Below are positions 44,872-53,905 of a stretch of DNA of 64,000 nucleotides, piece by piece (within the stretch, counting starts at the first letter, position 1; each line of letters starts with the position of its first letter). The DNA lies in contig CAMWYJ010000006.1 of NCBI GenBank assembly GCA_947178445.1, positions 35,721 to 99,720 on the forward strand, read 5' to 3'. The stretch is from an uncultured Clostridium sp. Its GTDB lineage: Bacteria > Bacillota > Clostridia > Lachnospirales > Lachnospiraceae. The position numbers and the translations under genes were made by a program. A model generated the notes under the pieces. It did not search any database. It saw only the letters and a list, made by a program, of their open reading frames with translations, and was not told the DNA's origin.

Positions 44872-45077
44872 TAGGCGTTTGCGAAACGCAATTTTTTCTT
44901 TCGTTGTACAACATATACAATCCAACGCTGGCACGCTTGCGCTACTTGTCGCTCGTAGTGGTGCATAACATGCCAAAGTACGGCATGTAAGCACCAACGG
45001 CTCCAAAGTACCTGCTTATGGAATTGTATATGTTGCACAACTGTAATGTAAAGTTAAAAGAGTTTCGCAATCACCTA
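44872..45077 (+). mobile_element. Palindromic MITE-like element, copy 2
   Basis: 206-bp non-coding element with terminal inverted repeats (TAGGCGTTTGCGAAAC at the left, GTTTCGCAATCACCTA at the right) and a central inverted repeat (GTTGTACAACATATACAATCC against its near-complement) that encloses smaller hairpins. The 11-base word TATAAAAACTA is present on both sides (44861-44871 and 45078-45088), as expected for a target duplication. Internal order matches copy 1 while the hairpin arms differ and still pair. It ends 29 bases before the trxA start codon. Confidence 0.75.
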
Positions 45078-45106
45078 TATAAAAACTAAAAAAGGAGGTT
45101 TCTAAT

Positions 45107-45418
45107 ATGGCGGCAATAAATATAACGGCGGATATCTTTGAGCAGGAGGTATTGAAGGCGGAACAGACAGTGCTTGTGGATTTTTGGGCAGATTGGTGTG
45201 GACCATGTAAAATGTTAGGTCCGATCATTGATCAGATTGCAGATGAGCATAAAGAGGTGAAGGTGTGTAAGGTGAATGTGGATAAAGAGCCATCTTTAGC
45301 AATTGATTACAAGGTGGTGAATATTCCGAATTTATTGGTATTTAAGAATGGGGAAAAGGTGGATCAGGCAATAGGGGTACATTCTAAATCGGATATTGAA
45401 GCAATGCTGAAATCCTGA
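45107..45418 (+). CDS. trxA: Thioredoxin
   Basis: 103-residue cytoplasmic dithiol oxidoreductase. The active site WCGPCK has Cys31 and Cys34, preceded by VDFWADW. The cis-proline loop reads NIPN rather than the usual GIPT, a minor variant. Strong AAAGGAGG site 9 bases before the ATG. The palindromic element lies directly upstream, so its right-hand target duplication (TATAAAAACTA) is now in the trxA leader. No thioredoxin reductase gene is nearby. Confidence 0.96.
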   Translation: MAAINITADIFEQEVLKAEQTVLVDFWADWCGPCKMLGPIIDQIADEHKEVKVCKVNVDKEPSLAIDYKVVNIPNLLVFKNGEKVDQAIGVHSKSDIEAMLKS

Positions 45419-45472
45419 TTTGAAGAATGATTGAATAAGTAAACGGCGAAATGGCTGATGGGAGGATAAAAT

Positions 45473-45865
45473 ATGAAATATCGAAATAATCGAAAAGGTG
45501 AGCCTGTGTCTTTGCTGGGGTATGGGTGTATGCGTTTTTCAAGGAAAGGCAACAATATTGATATCGACAAGGCAGAGCAGGAAGTTATGACAGCGATTCG
45601 CGCCGGTGTGAATTATCTGGATACGGCATATATATATCCGGGAAGCGAAGCGGCAGTAGGTGAGATTCTCGCCCGGAATAACTGCCGGGAACAGGTGAAT
45701 ATTGCAACAAAGCTCCCACAGTATCTGATCAAGACAGCTTCAGCAATCGACCGCTATTTTGATGAAGAACTTAAACGTCTAAAAACTGGTTATGTAGATG
45801 GGCGTGATATAATAGGGACAAATCAGAAGAAACCTAGTAAAATCAAGGGGTTGCAGATGATTTAG
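45473..45865 (+). pseudogene. Aldo/keto reductase, 3' part lost to insertion of a conjugative element
   Basis: The first 109 residues match a clostridial aldo/keto reductase: LLGYGCMRFSRKG, NYLDTAYIYPGSE with the catalytic Asp50 and Tyr55, ATKLP with Lys80, then ELKRLKTGYVD. At that point intact family members continue with YYLMH-type sequence, but here the frame switches to an unrelated 21-residue tail (GRDIIGTNQKK to LQMI) and stops. About two thirds of the barrel is missing. The break at about 45799 marks the left end of the element that fills the rest of the window; the missing part should lie beyond the right end of that element. AKR is an NAD(P)H-dependent carbonyl reductase when complete. 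Confidence 0.85.
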
Positions 45866-46073
45866 TCCTATTATTTTTTGCAACGAAACGGAGCAGACGG
45901 TATAGGGCAGGCCTGTTATATATCAAAATACCTCATATTGCATACGAAGTCAAAGAAACTGTTTTGATGTTGGTTTCGTATTGCCGAAAAGGAGTGATAA
46001 CTGAATATTGGAACTTTTTAGGTAGGACTAAATTGACTGATTGGAACATGGTGTTTCGCTGTCGGTTTAGTCC
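45861..46073 (+). repeat. TTTAGTCC repeats at the left end of the conjugative element
   Basis: TTTAGTCCTA (45861-45870) is repeated inverted as TAGGACTAAA (46023-46032) and again direct as TTTAGTCC (46066-46073). They lie in the 260-bp non-coding stretch 45866-46127, which also has an imperfect inverted repeat GCATACGAA/TTCGTATTGC near 45943-45993. Recombinase-binding or regulatory sites are possible. Confidence 0.4.
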
Positions 46074-46127
46074 TTTTGTATTTTATAAGAAAAAGGAGCT
46101 GGTTACATGAAAAGGAGGACATTCAAA

Positions 46128-47054
46128 ATGGATAACAAAGTTGAAGTGATTGGGATTGACCACGGCTGGTCCGGCATGAAAACGGTGCATGAGGTATTTA
46201 CATCGGGCTGTAAGGAGATCAGCACGGAGCCGGCATTTACAGAGAACCTGCTGGAGTTTGGCGGGAAGTATTACAAGATTGGCAGCAAACGTCTTGAAGT
46301 CAAAGACACAAAGGTAACAGATGAAAATTATTATATGCTGACACTGGCAGCGGTGGCAAAGGAGTTAAAGATCAGGAACAGAAAGACAGCCCATGTGCTG
46401 TTGGCGGTAGGGCTTCCGCTGACAAGGTTCGGGGACGAAAAGAAAGATTTTGTTTCTTACCTGTCAAAGAAAAAGGAAGTTTCCTTTACCTTTGAGAAAG
46501 AGAAGTACCATATTTTCATTGAGAATGTATGCGTCTACCCACAATGCTATGCGGCAGTGATTGACCGGATTGACAAATTCCCGGAGAAACAGCTTGTGGT
46601 GGATATTGGCTCATGGACGGTGGACATTATGCCGATTATCAGCCATCTGCCGGATGAATCGGCGTGCGTGACACAGCCGCATGGGATTATTACCTGCATA
46701 CAGCAGATTAACAAGGAGTGTGTGAGGCAGCTAAACGCAGAGGTGGACGAGTATGATATTCAGAAAGTCATGGTAAACGGCGGGGGAGACCTGCCGGAGA
46801 AGTATCAGGGGATTATCGTCAAGGAAATCCGTGATTACTGCAATAAGATTTACCACAACCTCCGGGAGCTTGGCTATAACATGGACCTGACGCAGATTAT
46901 CTTTGTGGGCGGCGGTGCCGGGGTGATGAAACGCTTTGGCGGACTGGCGCAGAAGAATATCCAGTATATTGAGGATGTGAAAGCAAATGCAAAAGGATAT
47001 GAAATGCTTGGAAATGCATATCTGGCACAGTCACAGAAACGTAAGATCGGATAG
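46128..47054 (+). CDS. ParM/StbA-like actin-family segregation ATPase
   Basis: 308 residues from the chosen start. Actin-fold motifs: phosphate-1 GIDHGWSGMKT, phosphate-2 VVDIGSWTVDI, and adenosine-type FVGGGAGVM near the C-terminus. Such proteins polymerise to push plasmids apart; in conjugative elements they stabilise the excised circular form. The ATG at 46128 has AAAGGAGG 9 bases upstream; another in-frame ATG at 46107 also has AAGGAG, so a 7-residue extension is possible. Followed 11 bases later by a small basic partner, the usual ParM-ParR order. Confidence 0.88.
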   Translation: MDNKVEVIGIDHGWSGMKTVHEVFTSGCKEISTEPAFTENLLEFGGKYYKIGSKRLEVKDTKVTDENYYMLTLAAVAKELKIRNRKTAHVLLAVGLPLTRFGDEKKDFVSYLSKKKEVSFTFEKEKYHIFIENVCVYPQCYAAVIDRIDKFPEKQLVVDIGSWTVDIMPIISHLPDESACVTQPHGIITCIQQINKECVRQLNAEVDEYDIQKVMVNGGGDLPEKYQGIIVKEIRDYCNKIYHNLRELGYNMDLTQIIFVGGGAGVMKRFGGLAQKNIQYIEDVKANAKGYEMLGNAYLAQSQKRKIG

Positions 47055-47065
47055 GGGGGATTGGA

Positions 47066-47464
47066 ATGGCTTATGGGGAATTGTTCCGTCAGTTTTCGAT
47101 ACGTTTTTCCATGAAAAAAAGGCAGCATGTCCAGTTGCTGAAAAAGTTTGAGGATAATAAGCTGAATGGCGGGAAATCAAAGAATCAGGTGGTCATGGAT
47201 GCGCTGGAAATGTACTATAATGCGCTGGAGGCAGGGGATGGGAATGAGGATGGGCTGTCTGACATGAAAGAACAGATAAAGAGGGAGCTGCTGCAGGAGA
47301 TTATCCACATTGTCCTGGGCAATGCCGTGGCAGGGCAGACAGTCCCGGCGCCTCTTCCCGGCGGGGAGATGGAGACCGGGGACATGGAGGAAGATGGGGT
47401 TGCAGATATTAGCGGGATGCCGGACATCATGGATAAGGTAATGGGCTGGAGTGAAAACAGTTAG
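47066..47464 (+). CDS. ParR-like DNA-binding partner
   Basis: 132 residues. The basic N-terminal half (RFSMKKRQHVQLLKKFED, then KSKNQVVMDALEMYY) fits the ribbon-helix-helix pattern of ParR centromere-binding proteins; the C-terminal half is acidic and disordered, which in ParR binds ParM. The GGATTGG region precedes the ATG only weakly; it is coupled 11 bases after parM. Its DNA target is not next to it. The heptamer array at 55387-55575, with 11-bp steps, is a candidate because known parC sites use about 11-bp repeats. Assignment rests on context and composition. Confidence 0.7.
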   Translation: MAYGELFRQFSIRFSMKKRQHVQLLKKFEDNKLNGGKSKNQVVMDALEMYYNALEAGDGNEDGLSDMKEQIKRELLQEIIHIVLGNAVAGQTVPAPLPGGEMETGDMEEDGVADISGMPDIMDKVMGWSENS

Positions 47465-47476
47465 GAGGCAATTATT

Positions 47477-47653
47477 ATGGCAAAGCAGGGAATCAGGGGT
47501 ATTGCACATTTCATGGGATGGATTTTCAAAGGTGCGGCATGGACTTTGGCACACATTCTGAAACTGGCGCTGGCAGTATTGGAGATTGCCCTGCTTTTAG
47601 CCGGAAGTGTGTTGAAGGTGCTGCTGCTGGTATTCCATGCAGGGCGGTGTTAG
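47477..47653 (+). CDS. 58-residue hydrophobic protein, unknown function
   Basis: Starts at ATG 47477 after TTAGGAGG. It has a basic, Gly-rich N-terminus (MAKQGIRGIAHFMGW), then one long or two short amphipathic/hydrophobic helices (LAHILKLALAVLEIALLLAG, LKVLLLVFHAG) and ends RC. It is read directly after the ParR-like gene, with a 12-base gap, so it is in the same operon. Small membrane peptides like this are common in clostridial conjugative elements; no function is known to me. Confidence 0.65.
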   Translation: MAKQGIRGIAHFMGWIFKGAAWTLAHILKLALAVLEIALLLAGSVLKVLLLVFHAGRC

Positions 47654-47664
47654 GAGAAAATATT

Positions 47665-47724
47665 ATGATGGAAAGTGAGAGCAGGGGTCCTGTCCTTATC
47701 CGTGGCAGGATGACAATGGAATAA
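47665..47724 (+). CDS. Possible 19-residue peptide
   Basis: ATG ATG after TTAGGAGAAAA at a good distance, coding MMESESRGPVLIRGRMTME before TAA. It lies between the 58-residue gene and the double terminator. The ribosome site is good, but such a short frame may be fortuitous. Confidence 0.3.
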   Translation: MMESESRGPVLIRGRMTME

Positions 47725-47727
47725 GGG

Positions 47728-47797
47728 AAAGCCCGGTATGCGGACCGGCTTTATGGGTTGAAAAGGCACGCTGAATGAAAACAGGCGTGCTTTTTTT
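47728..47797 (+). terminator. Double hairpin terminator of the parM-like operon
   Basis: First hairpin 47728-47752 (AAAGCC/GGCTTT arms with a bulge), second GCACGC/GCGTGC (47766-47771 / 47785-47790) with flanking A/T pairs and seven T. It separates the segregation genes from the adhesin, and argues against an adhesin start at 47775. Confidence 0.8.
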
Positions 47798-47885
47798 CTG
47801 CACAGATGCCGGGGTATACCCGGTGTATGTGCTGGCAGGGAATATCCGCAGGAAACAGAATATCAGACATGAATGGAGGATGTAT

Positions 47886-50800
47886 ATGACGAAAAAGAGA
47901 TTGAGAAGGGTTATGGCACTGGTAATGGCTCTTGTCCTGACTGTGGGGGCTGTACTTCCTACTGCCGCTTATGCCAATGCAACCGGACCGGATGCAGATG
48001 TGGCGGCGGGCAGTGATGGGGACAGCCAGGCAGAAGTGGATCAGGAGCCGGTGCTTTATAACGAAACGGACAGGCCGGATTTGGAGCCGGCAGAGATTGC
48101 AGCGGCAGAGGACATTATTGTGGCTGCCGGCTATGGGTTTGATGTGGAACAGTCCTTTGATGGGATTTCCTACGATGATAAGGCCGTCAAGGTAAGCTAT
48201 TATGCAAAGCAGGGTTCTTTTGATGGGGATAAGGAAGGGGATTATGCCACTTATTACAAGGCAGAACCGGTAAGTGGCAAAACTCCTTATCTTATCTGTA
48301 GGACCATATCTGTGCGTGAGCCGGAGACAGCGGTGGAGGAAAGCAGGGAATCCGGCAGCGGACAGTCAGAAACAGGGGAAGAAAACAGCGGGGAGGAAGA
48401 ACCTGCCCCCGGAGAGGAGAGCAGGCAGGTTTCCCCATCAGATGGTGCGCTGGAACAGGAGGAACCCGCTTATGGGGAGGCTGGTGGACAGAGCCTGTTG
48501 TCAGAGGGAGAGATGGAAACCTTCAGTGCAGGGGATACCATGATGATCCAGATGGCTTCTGCCCCGGTGTTAAAGGCAGCGGCAAATCCTTTAAGCAAGG
48601 ACAGCATGAAAGTGTCATGCAGTGGCTATGCGAAATACTGCGGTCACAGTATGGGCATTAAATATATTTCTGAGTCCGGGGATTACCACAACCATCTGGT
48701 TTACTGCCTGAACCTGAACAAGAACACCACGAATGGAACCGTGGGAGCCTCCAGTTCTAAGAGCAGCATTAAGCCGGAAATCACTTACTGCATGGTAAAC
48801 GGTGCGAGAAAGTTAAATGAGACCTGCCACAACAGCAAGTATTCCGCAGGTTCAGCCTCAGCCGATTACTTCATTACCGGTGCGTCAATCCATGTGTTGA
48901 ATGGGGAAGTGAAGTTAAGCTATTACAACAACGGCAGCAGCGTTTATAATAAAATAGCTGCCCTTGTAGCGGATGCAAAAAATTATGATGAGGACGAGTA
49001 TGACGAGGCAACCGGTGTGACAAAGTCCATCACTTATACAATCTCCCCGAAAAAGACGGAATGGCAGGACATGGGGGATGGGCTGTACCGTTCAAAAGAG
49101 AAGTTTGTCCGTAGCAAAACAGGGAGCATTACCGATGTTTCCTATAAAATTACAGGACAGCCGGGCGGTCTGACCGTTGGCGAGCTGAAAACGGATGCCA
49201 GTGACATTGAGGACGATTCCGATTTGAAGAAGTATGACATCTGCGTGGCACAGACAGACGCTGACAAGCCTTCTTCCAACTTTTACCTGTACTGCAATGG
49301 GGAGGCAATGGACAAGATTGTTGCGGCGGACAGCACAATCAAGCTGACAGCAACCGCAAAGTCTAAGGAAAAAGGCGGGAGGAAATGGACGCCTACAGTG
49401 GTGTCGCAGCAGAAGATTACTTTTCTGGAGGAGTTTGAGCCGGGAACCGTGACGGCAAGCGTTAAAGTGGTTTCCAAATTTAAGGAGGGCAGGTTTGAAC
49501 TCCATAAGACAAACGTATACAATGGCAGGCCGGTACCGGGGGCAACCTATTATCTGTATGAAGATGCAGAGTGTACGGATTTGCTGTGCAAACTTGGAAG
49601 AACAAATACAGACGGTCAGGCACTGTCTGGGAAAGAGACGCTGACACAGAGCACTTATTACCTGAAAGAAGTTAAGGAGGCGTCGGGATACCAGAGGGAT
49701 GAGACCGTCTATCCCGTGGGGCTGGAGTATTTTACCCTCTATGACAGTGACGGGAAAGTAACACAGCAGGGAAAAAAGATGGAGGTTGTGGAATACCCTG
49801 ATACGGTGGGCGTCATGGTGGTAAAGACGGATTCGGAATCGGGAAATTTTGTAAAGGGTGCCGGGTTTGCGGTGTTTACCGATGCCGGATGCACAAAGCG
49901 TGTGTGTGTAGATGAGTCTGGACAAGAGGAAGTGCCGGTATTCTATTATGATGAGGACCTGGATGCCGCTGCCTCTGAAAAGTTTGTGAAAACGCAGGAT
50001 AAATATTATGTGAAGGAGGTTATTATCCCGGACGGCTACCGTGATGACGGCAAGGTGTGGGAAGTGACGCCGGATTACGGGGAGATTTCCGATTTCAGTG
50101 CAGAGAATACACCGATCCGCTGTGATGTGGCAGCGAAAAAGGAGGATAAGGAGACCGGGGCAGAGCCGCAGGGGGATGCGAAACTGTCCGGGGCAACTTA
50201 CGGGCTTTATGCGGCGGAAACCATTGTCTACCCGGATGGAAGAGGTACAGTGGCCTATGCGGGGGATGACAACATTACAAGCACACAGGGGACGGATTTT
50301 GTGTCAACGGGTGTCCCGGCAGAGAAGGACGCACTGCTTGCCACGGTAAAGACAGGGGAGCAGGCAGAGTTTAACTTTGGGAACCTGTACTTTGGCAATT
50401 ATTATATCCGTGAGATAGAGGCAAGTGAGGGATACCTGTTAGATGAAACCATTTACCCGGTTAATTTCCGTGAGGCGCAGGATACCCACCATGACATTTC
50501 CCTCAATACAAAGGCCATTGAGACGGTAAAGAAACAGGCATTTGAGATTATCAAAGTGTCTACCGATGGCGCAAGCACGGAGACAGATTATGTCAAGGGC
50601 GCAGAATTTACCGTAAAATTACAGTCGGATATTGATAAGAACGGATGGGAGAACGCAAAAACCCATGACGTGCTTGTGACCGATGAAAAGGGCTATGCAC
50701 TTTCAAAGGAGCTGCCTTACGGAAAATATCTGGTAAGGGAAACAAAGGTGCCAAAGGATTTGTATAAAACCAAAGATTTTACCGTAACAGTTACGGAGGA

Positions 50801-52685
50801 TTCCAGAGAGCCGCAGCAGTGGCGGGTGTTCAATGACGGGCCGTTTAAGGCATACATCCGCATTGTGAAAAAAGATGCTGAAAACGGGAATACCGTGCTG
50901 CTGCCCGGTGTGACCTTCAAGATTAAAAATACGGATACGGATGAGTATGTGGAGCAGAAGGTAGGGGATAAGAAAATCAGTGAATTTACCACGGATGAAA
51001 CAGGGACCATAACCACGCCTTTGCAGTTGAAATATGGCAATTATGCGGTGGAGGAGATTACAGCGCCGGAGGGGTATGTCATTACAGAGGAGAGTTTCCC
51101 TTTGGAAGTTACCACGGATGGGTTACTCAAGGTTTCAGAAGATATAGACGGCGATCCGGTCATTGAGGTGGTGGTTGAGAACCAGCCTGTCAAGGGCAGT
51201 ATTACCATTGAAAAATCAGGGGAGGTATTAACTTCCATTGTATATGACACCATTATTGACCGTATCCTCAGTGGGCTTACCGATGAAAACAGGAGTGTGG
51301 ATTTTGGTTATGAGGAACAGCCGCTTGCAGGGGCAGTGTTCCATGTCATTGCGGTGGAGGATATTTATACCCCGGACCACCAGACAGACGAAAATGGCAG
51401 CCGCATTCTGGAGGTTATAGGCGGTGTCCCGGCAAGCAGGGGGGCCATTGTCGCAACGCTTACAACGGATGAGAAAGGGGAGGCTTCCCTTGACAATCTT
51501 CCGCTTGGAAAATATCAGGTGGTGGAAGTACAGCCGCCAAAGGGTTTTGCCATCTGTGAGGAGCCAAAGGAGGTTACCCTTTCCTATGCGGATGAGCATA
51601 CAGAGATAATCTATGGGGAGGCAGAGTTTGTCAATGCGAGGGTAAAACCGGAGCTGTCACTGATTAAGACGGACGGTGTAACCGCCTACCCGGTAGCCGG
51701 AGCCACCTATGGTATTTATACGAAAGAGGATATTTTGAGTGCAGCAGGGGAAGTCCTTGTAAAAGCGGATGACCTTGTGGATACGGCTGTGACGGATGAA
51801 AACGGCAAGGCAGTGTTTGAGGCGGATTTGCCGCTTGGACTGTACTATGTGAAAGAAGTGGAGTCCCCGGCGGGGTATCTGCTGGATGAAACGGTTTATG
51901 ACGTGGATTTCTCCTATACGGAGGAAATGGCGGCCACGCCAACCGTGGCAAAGGAACTGGAGATGAAAGACACACCGATTATTGTGGAGGTGTCGAAAAC
52001 GGATATTACGACAGGGAAAGAGCTGCCGGGGGCTATACTGGAGGTCATTGATTCCGATGGGAATGTGTACGCCTCATGGAAAACGGATGGAAAACCGTAC
52101 CGGCTGGAGGCAATCCCGGCAGGGGATTACACCTTGAGGGAGACAGCAGCGCCATACGGTTACCTGATTGCAAATGAAGTGGATTTTACCGTGGAAGAAA
52201 CAGGGGAAATTCAGAAAGTTGCCATGACCGATGAAAGGGTAAAAGGAAAGATTGTACTTTATAAAACCTGCAGTAAAACCGGAAAGCCGTTAAAGGGAGT
52301 AACCTTTGAACTGCGTAATAAAGATGGGAAGAAACTGGACACGCTGGTAACGGACAAGACAGGCTATGCGGAGACAGGGCTGCTTGACATCTGCACTTAT
52401 AACAAAGACGGCACTTTTGGGGAAGATATACCATATTATATCGTGGAAACAAAGGCTGCGGAGGGTTATATCCTTGATGATACCCCGCATGAGGTTCTGT
52501 TACAGTATGATGACAGCGCAACAGAGACAGTGGTCTATACACTGAAACTGAAAAATAAACCGAACAAGCCGAGGTTGCCGCAGACGGGCGGAAACTATCA
52601 TCCGTGGATGTTTGCTGCATTAGGCGGTGTGTGCATTGCCGGCGGTGTGCTGTATGGAAGGAGACGTAAGAAAAAAAGAGCATAA
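47886..52685 (+). CDS. LPXTG-anchored surface adhesin with nine SpaA/Cna-B-like domains
   Basis: 1599 residues. A signal peptide (about 1-30, ending AAYA) leads an acidic, low-complexity stretch, then an N-terminal domain with several Cys, including YCLNLNK, resembling thioester adhesin domains; however, the Gln expected in the partner motif is not seen. From about residue 545 nine SpaA-type prealbumin-like domains follow, each with a VxKTD/VxKxD-like Lys strand, a PGATY/KGAGF box and a YYVKEV/EGYLLDE Glu box, as in self-crosslinking isopeptide folds. The C-terminus has RLPQTGGN, a TM helix and an RRRKKKRA tail for sortase. Start ATG 47886 follows GGAGGA; the frame extends to 47775 but that part covers a terminator. 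Likely promotes cell-cell contact during transfer or adherence to host surfaces. Confidence 0.93.
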   Translation: MTKKRLRRVMALVMALVLTVGAVLPTAAYANATGPDADVAAGSDGDSQAEVDQEPVLYNETDRPDLEPAEIAAAEDIIVAAGYGFDVEQSFDGISYDDKAVKVSYYAKQGSFDGDKEGDYATYYKAEPVSGKTPYLICRTISVREPETAVEESRESGSGQSETGEENSGEEEPAPGEESRQVSPSDGALEQEEPAYGEAGGQSLLSEGEMETFSAGDTMMIQMASAPVLKAAANPLSKDSMKVSCSGYAKYCGHSMGIKYISESGDYHNHLVYCLNLNKNTTNGTVGASSSKSSIKPEITYCMVNGARKLNETCHNSKYSAGSASADYFITGASIHVLNGEVKLSYYNNGSSVYNKIAALVADAKNYDEDEYDEATGVTKSITYTISPKKTEWQDMGDGLYRSKEKFVRSKTGSITDVSYKITGQPGGLTVGELKTDASDIEDDSDLKKYDICVAQTDADKPSSNFYLYCNGEAMDKIVAADSTIKLTATAKSKEKGGRKWTPTVVSQQKITFLEEFEPGTVTASVKVVSKFKEGRFELHKTNVYNGRPVPGATYYLYEDAECTDLLCKLGRTNTDGQALSGKETLTQSTYYLKEVKEASGYQRDETVYPVGLEYFTLYDSDGKVTQQGKKMEVVEYPDTVGVMVVKTDSESGNFVKGAGFAVFTDAGCTKRVCVDESGQEEVPVFYYDEDLDAAASEKFVKTQDKYYVKEVIIPDGYRDDGKVWEVTPDYGEISDFSAENTPIRCDVAAKKEDKETGAEPQGDAKLSGATYGLYAAETIVYPDGRGTVAYAGDDNITSTQGTDFVSTGVPAEKDALLATVKTGEQAEFNFGNLYFGNYYIREIEASEGYLLDETIYPVNFREAQDTHHDISLNTKAIETVKKQAFEIIKVSTDGASTETDYVKGAEFTVKLQSDIDKNGWENAKTHDVLVTDEKGYALSKELPYGKYLVRETKVPKDLYKTKDFTVTVTEDSREPQQWRVFNDGPFKAYIRIVKKDAENGNTVLLPGVTFKIKNTDTDEYVEQKVGDKKISEFTTDETGTITTPLQLKYGNYAVEEITAPEGYVITEESFPLEVTTDGLLKVSEDIDGDPVIEVVVENQPVKGSITIEKSGEVLTSIVYDTIIDRILSGLTDENRSVDFGYEEQPLAGAVFHVIAVEDIYTPDHQTDENGSRILEVIGGVPASRGAIVATLTTDEKGEASLDNLPLGKYQVVEVQPPKGFAICEEPKEVTLSYADEHTEIIYGEAEFVNARVKPELSLIKTDGVTAYPVAGATYGIYTKEDILSAAGEVLVKADDLVDTAVTDENGKAVFEADLPLGLYYVKEVESPAGYLLDETVYDVDFSYTEEMAATPTVAKELEMKDTPIIVEVSKTDITTGKELPGAILEVIDSDGNVYASWKTDGKPYRLEAIPAGDYTLRETAAPYGYLIANEVDFTVEETGEIQKVAMTDERVKGKIVLYKTCSKTGKPLKGVTFELRNKDGKKLDTLVTDKTGYAETGLLDICTYNKDGTFGEDIPYYIVETKAAEGYILDDTPHEVLLQYDDSATETVVYTLKLKNKPNKPRLPQTGGNYHPWMFAALGGVCIAGGVLYGRRRKKKRA

Positions 52686-52707
52686 CAGATTGTTAGTATG
52701 AGATTTG

Positions 52708-52740
52708 GGAGAGAGGCCGTATCAGGTTTCTCTCCTGTTT
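52708..52740 (+). terminator. Possible terminator after the adhesin gene
   Basis: 7-bp stem GGAGAGA/TCTCTCC (52708-52714 / 52729-52735) followed by TGTTT. The stem is short and the T run is interrupted, so read-through is likely. Confidence 0.45.
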
Positions 52741-52756
52741 TGTTAGGAGGACTATT

Positions 52757-53770
52757 ATGATGGATTATGCAACCTTTAGGGAGGCGGTGTTACAGAATTT
52801 TATGGATTATGCACCGGTTTCTGTTATAAATGGGGAATTGCGGGTTTTTCAGGTGGGGAAAGACAATGAGATGAAAGAGGCATTATCTGTGATCGTGGAT
52901 TCAGACGTAAGGGACACATGGCCAATAGTATATCTGGATAAGCTGTATGAAAATTACCTGACATGTGACAATCTGCCGGGTGTGCTGGTTTCAGCAGGCA
53001 ATTTTCTTGAGCAGGGATATAAAGGAATAGAAAAGAGCTACCAGATGCTGGATGCGGATAACCTGCGGATGAATGTGGAAATGGAAATAGTCAATACGCA
53101 GTTGAACCAGAGACTGCTTGAAAATGCCCCGCACAAGGAATTTCAGGATTTGTCTGTGATTTACCGGTGGCCGATTGCAAGCGATCTGGTGTTTACGGAT
53201 GTATCAACAGTAACAAACACGATTCTGGAAAAAACAGGTGTTACGGAAGAAGAATTATACCGGTGTGCGGTGGAGAACACCAGAAAGAAAAATAAGCCTA
53301 AGATTATTTCCATTGAGGAAACGATGGAAGGAAAACTTGATAAGTTTGATTTTGGGCCGGATGTAGCAGACAAGGAGGCTTATTTGCAACAGATAATTGC
53401 CGATGCGAAAGCAAATCCGCAATCGACCATGTGGGTATTGTCAAATGAACATGGACAGAATGGTGCAATTCAGATGGTTTATGAGGAAAACCTCAGAAAA
53501 ATAGGTGAGATGATGAAAACAGATTTATACATTGTCCCTTCTTCAAGACATGAGGTTATTGTCGTTTCAGATGGATATTCATCAGTTGGGCAACTGGAGG
53601 ATATGCTTATGGATGTAAATCAGGATGTGGACGAGCGGAAAAATTTCCTTTCAAATAATGTATATCACTATGACAGGACAAAAAGAAAAGTAACGGTGGT
53701 AACGGATAATCCGGTTCAGGAGCATAATATGGTTTCCCCTGTTATTACTGAAAACAGAATAGGAAGATAG
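52757..53770 (+). CDS. DUF5688-family protein
   Basis: 337-residue soluble protein of the DUF5688 type found on many clostridial conjugative elements. Features: early FREAVLQNFMDY and VYLDKLYENYL, a central GPDVADKEAYLQQI, then STMWVLSNEHGQNGA and SSRHEVIVVSDG. No catalytic motif is apparent. AGGAGG lies 6 bases before the ATG at 52757; the second ATG at 52760 is also possible. Followed after 9 bases by a small acidic gene and the RadC-like gene. Role unknown. Confidence 0.78.
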   Translation: MMDYATFREAVLQNFMDYAPVSVINGELRVFQVGKDNEMKEALSVIVDSDVRDTWPIVYLDKLYENYLTCDNLPGVLVSAGNFLEQGYKGIEKSYQMLDADNLRMNVEMEIVNTQLNQRLLENAPHKEFQDLSVIYRWPIASDLVFTDVSTVTNTILEKTGVTEEELYRCAVENTRKKNKPKIISIEETMEGKLDKFDFGPDVADKEAYLQQIIADAKANPQSTMWVLSNEHGQNGAIQMVYEENLRKIGEMMKTDLYIVPSSRHEVIVVSDGYSSVGQLEDMLMDVNQDVDERKNFLSNNVYHYDRTKRKVTVVTDNPVQEHNMVSPVITENRIGR

Positions 53771-53779
53771 GAGCTGCAT

Positions 53780-53905
53780 ATGGAAGAAGATCAGACAAGG
53801 GATATTTCAGAAAAAGAGCTTGTAAAGCTGTTGGAATCCATGCCGGATAACGTGGTGGTCCGGGTAACTTTCGGGGAGGAGGAAAAGGATGGGAAAGGAG
53901 AATGA
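53780..53905 (+). CDS. 41-residue acidic protein, unknown function
   Basis: ATG 53780 follows TAGGAGC. The product is MEEDQTRDISEKELVKLL followed by ESMPDNVVVRVTFGEEEKDG, acidic with a short helix and strand, and its end overlaps the RadC-like start by 17 bases. The overlap and spacing look like operon coupling, and the GGAGGAGG ribosome site of the next gene lies inside it. Confidence 0.55.
   Translation: MEEDQTRDISEKELVKLLESMPDNVVVRVTFGEEEKDGKGE

Noticed and set aside
47775..47885. Longer N-terminus for the adhesin
   Set aside because: The extension covers a terminator hairpin, lacks a ribosome site and would bury the signal peptide.
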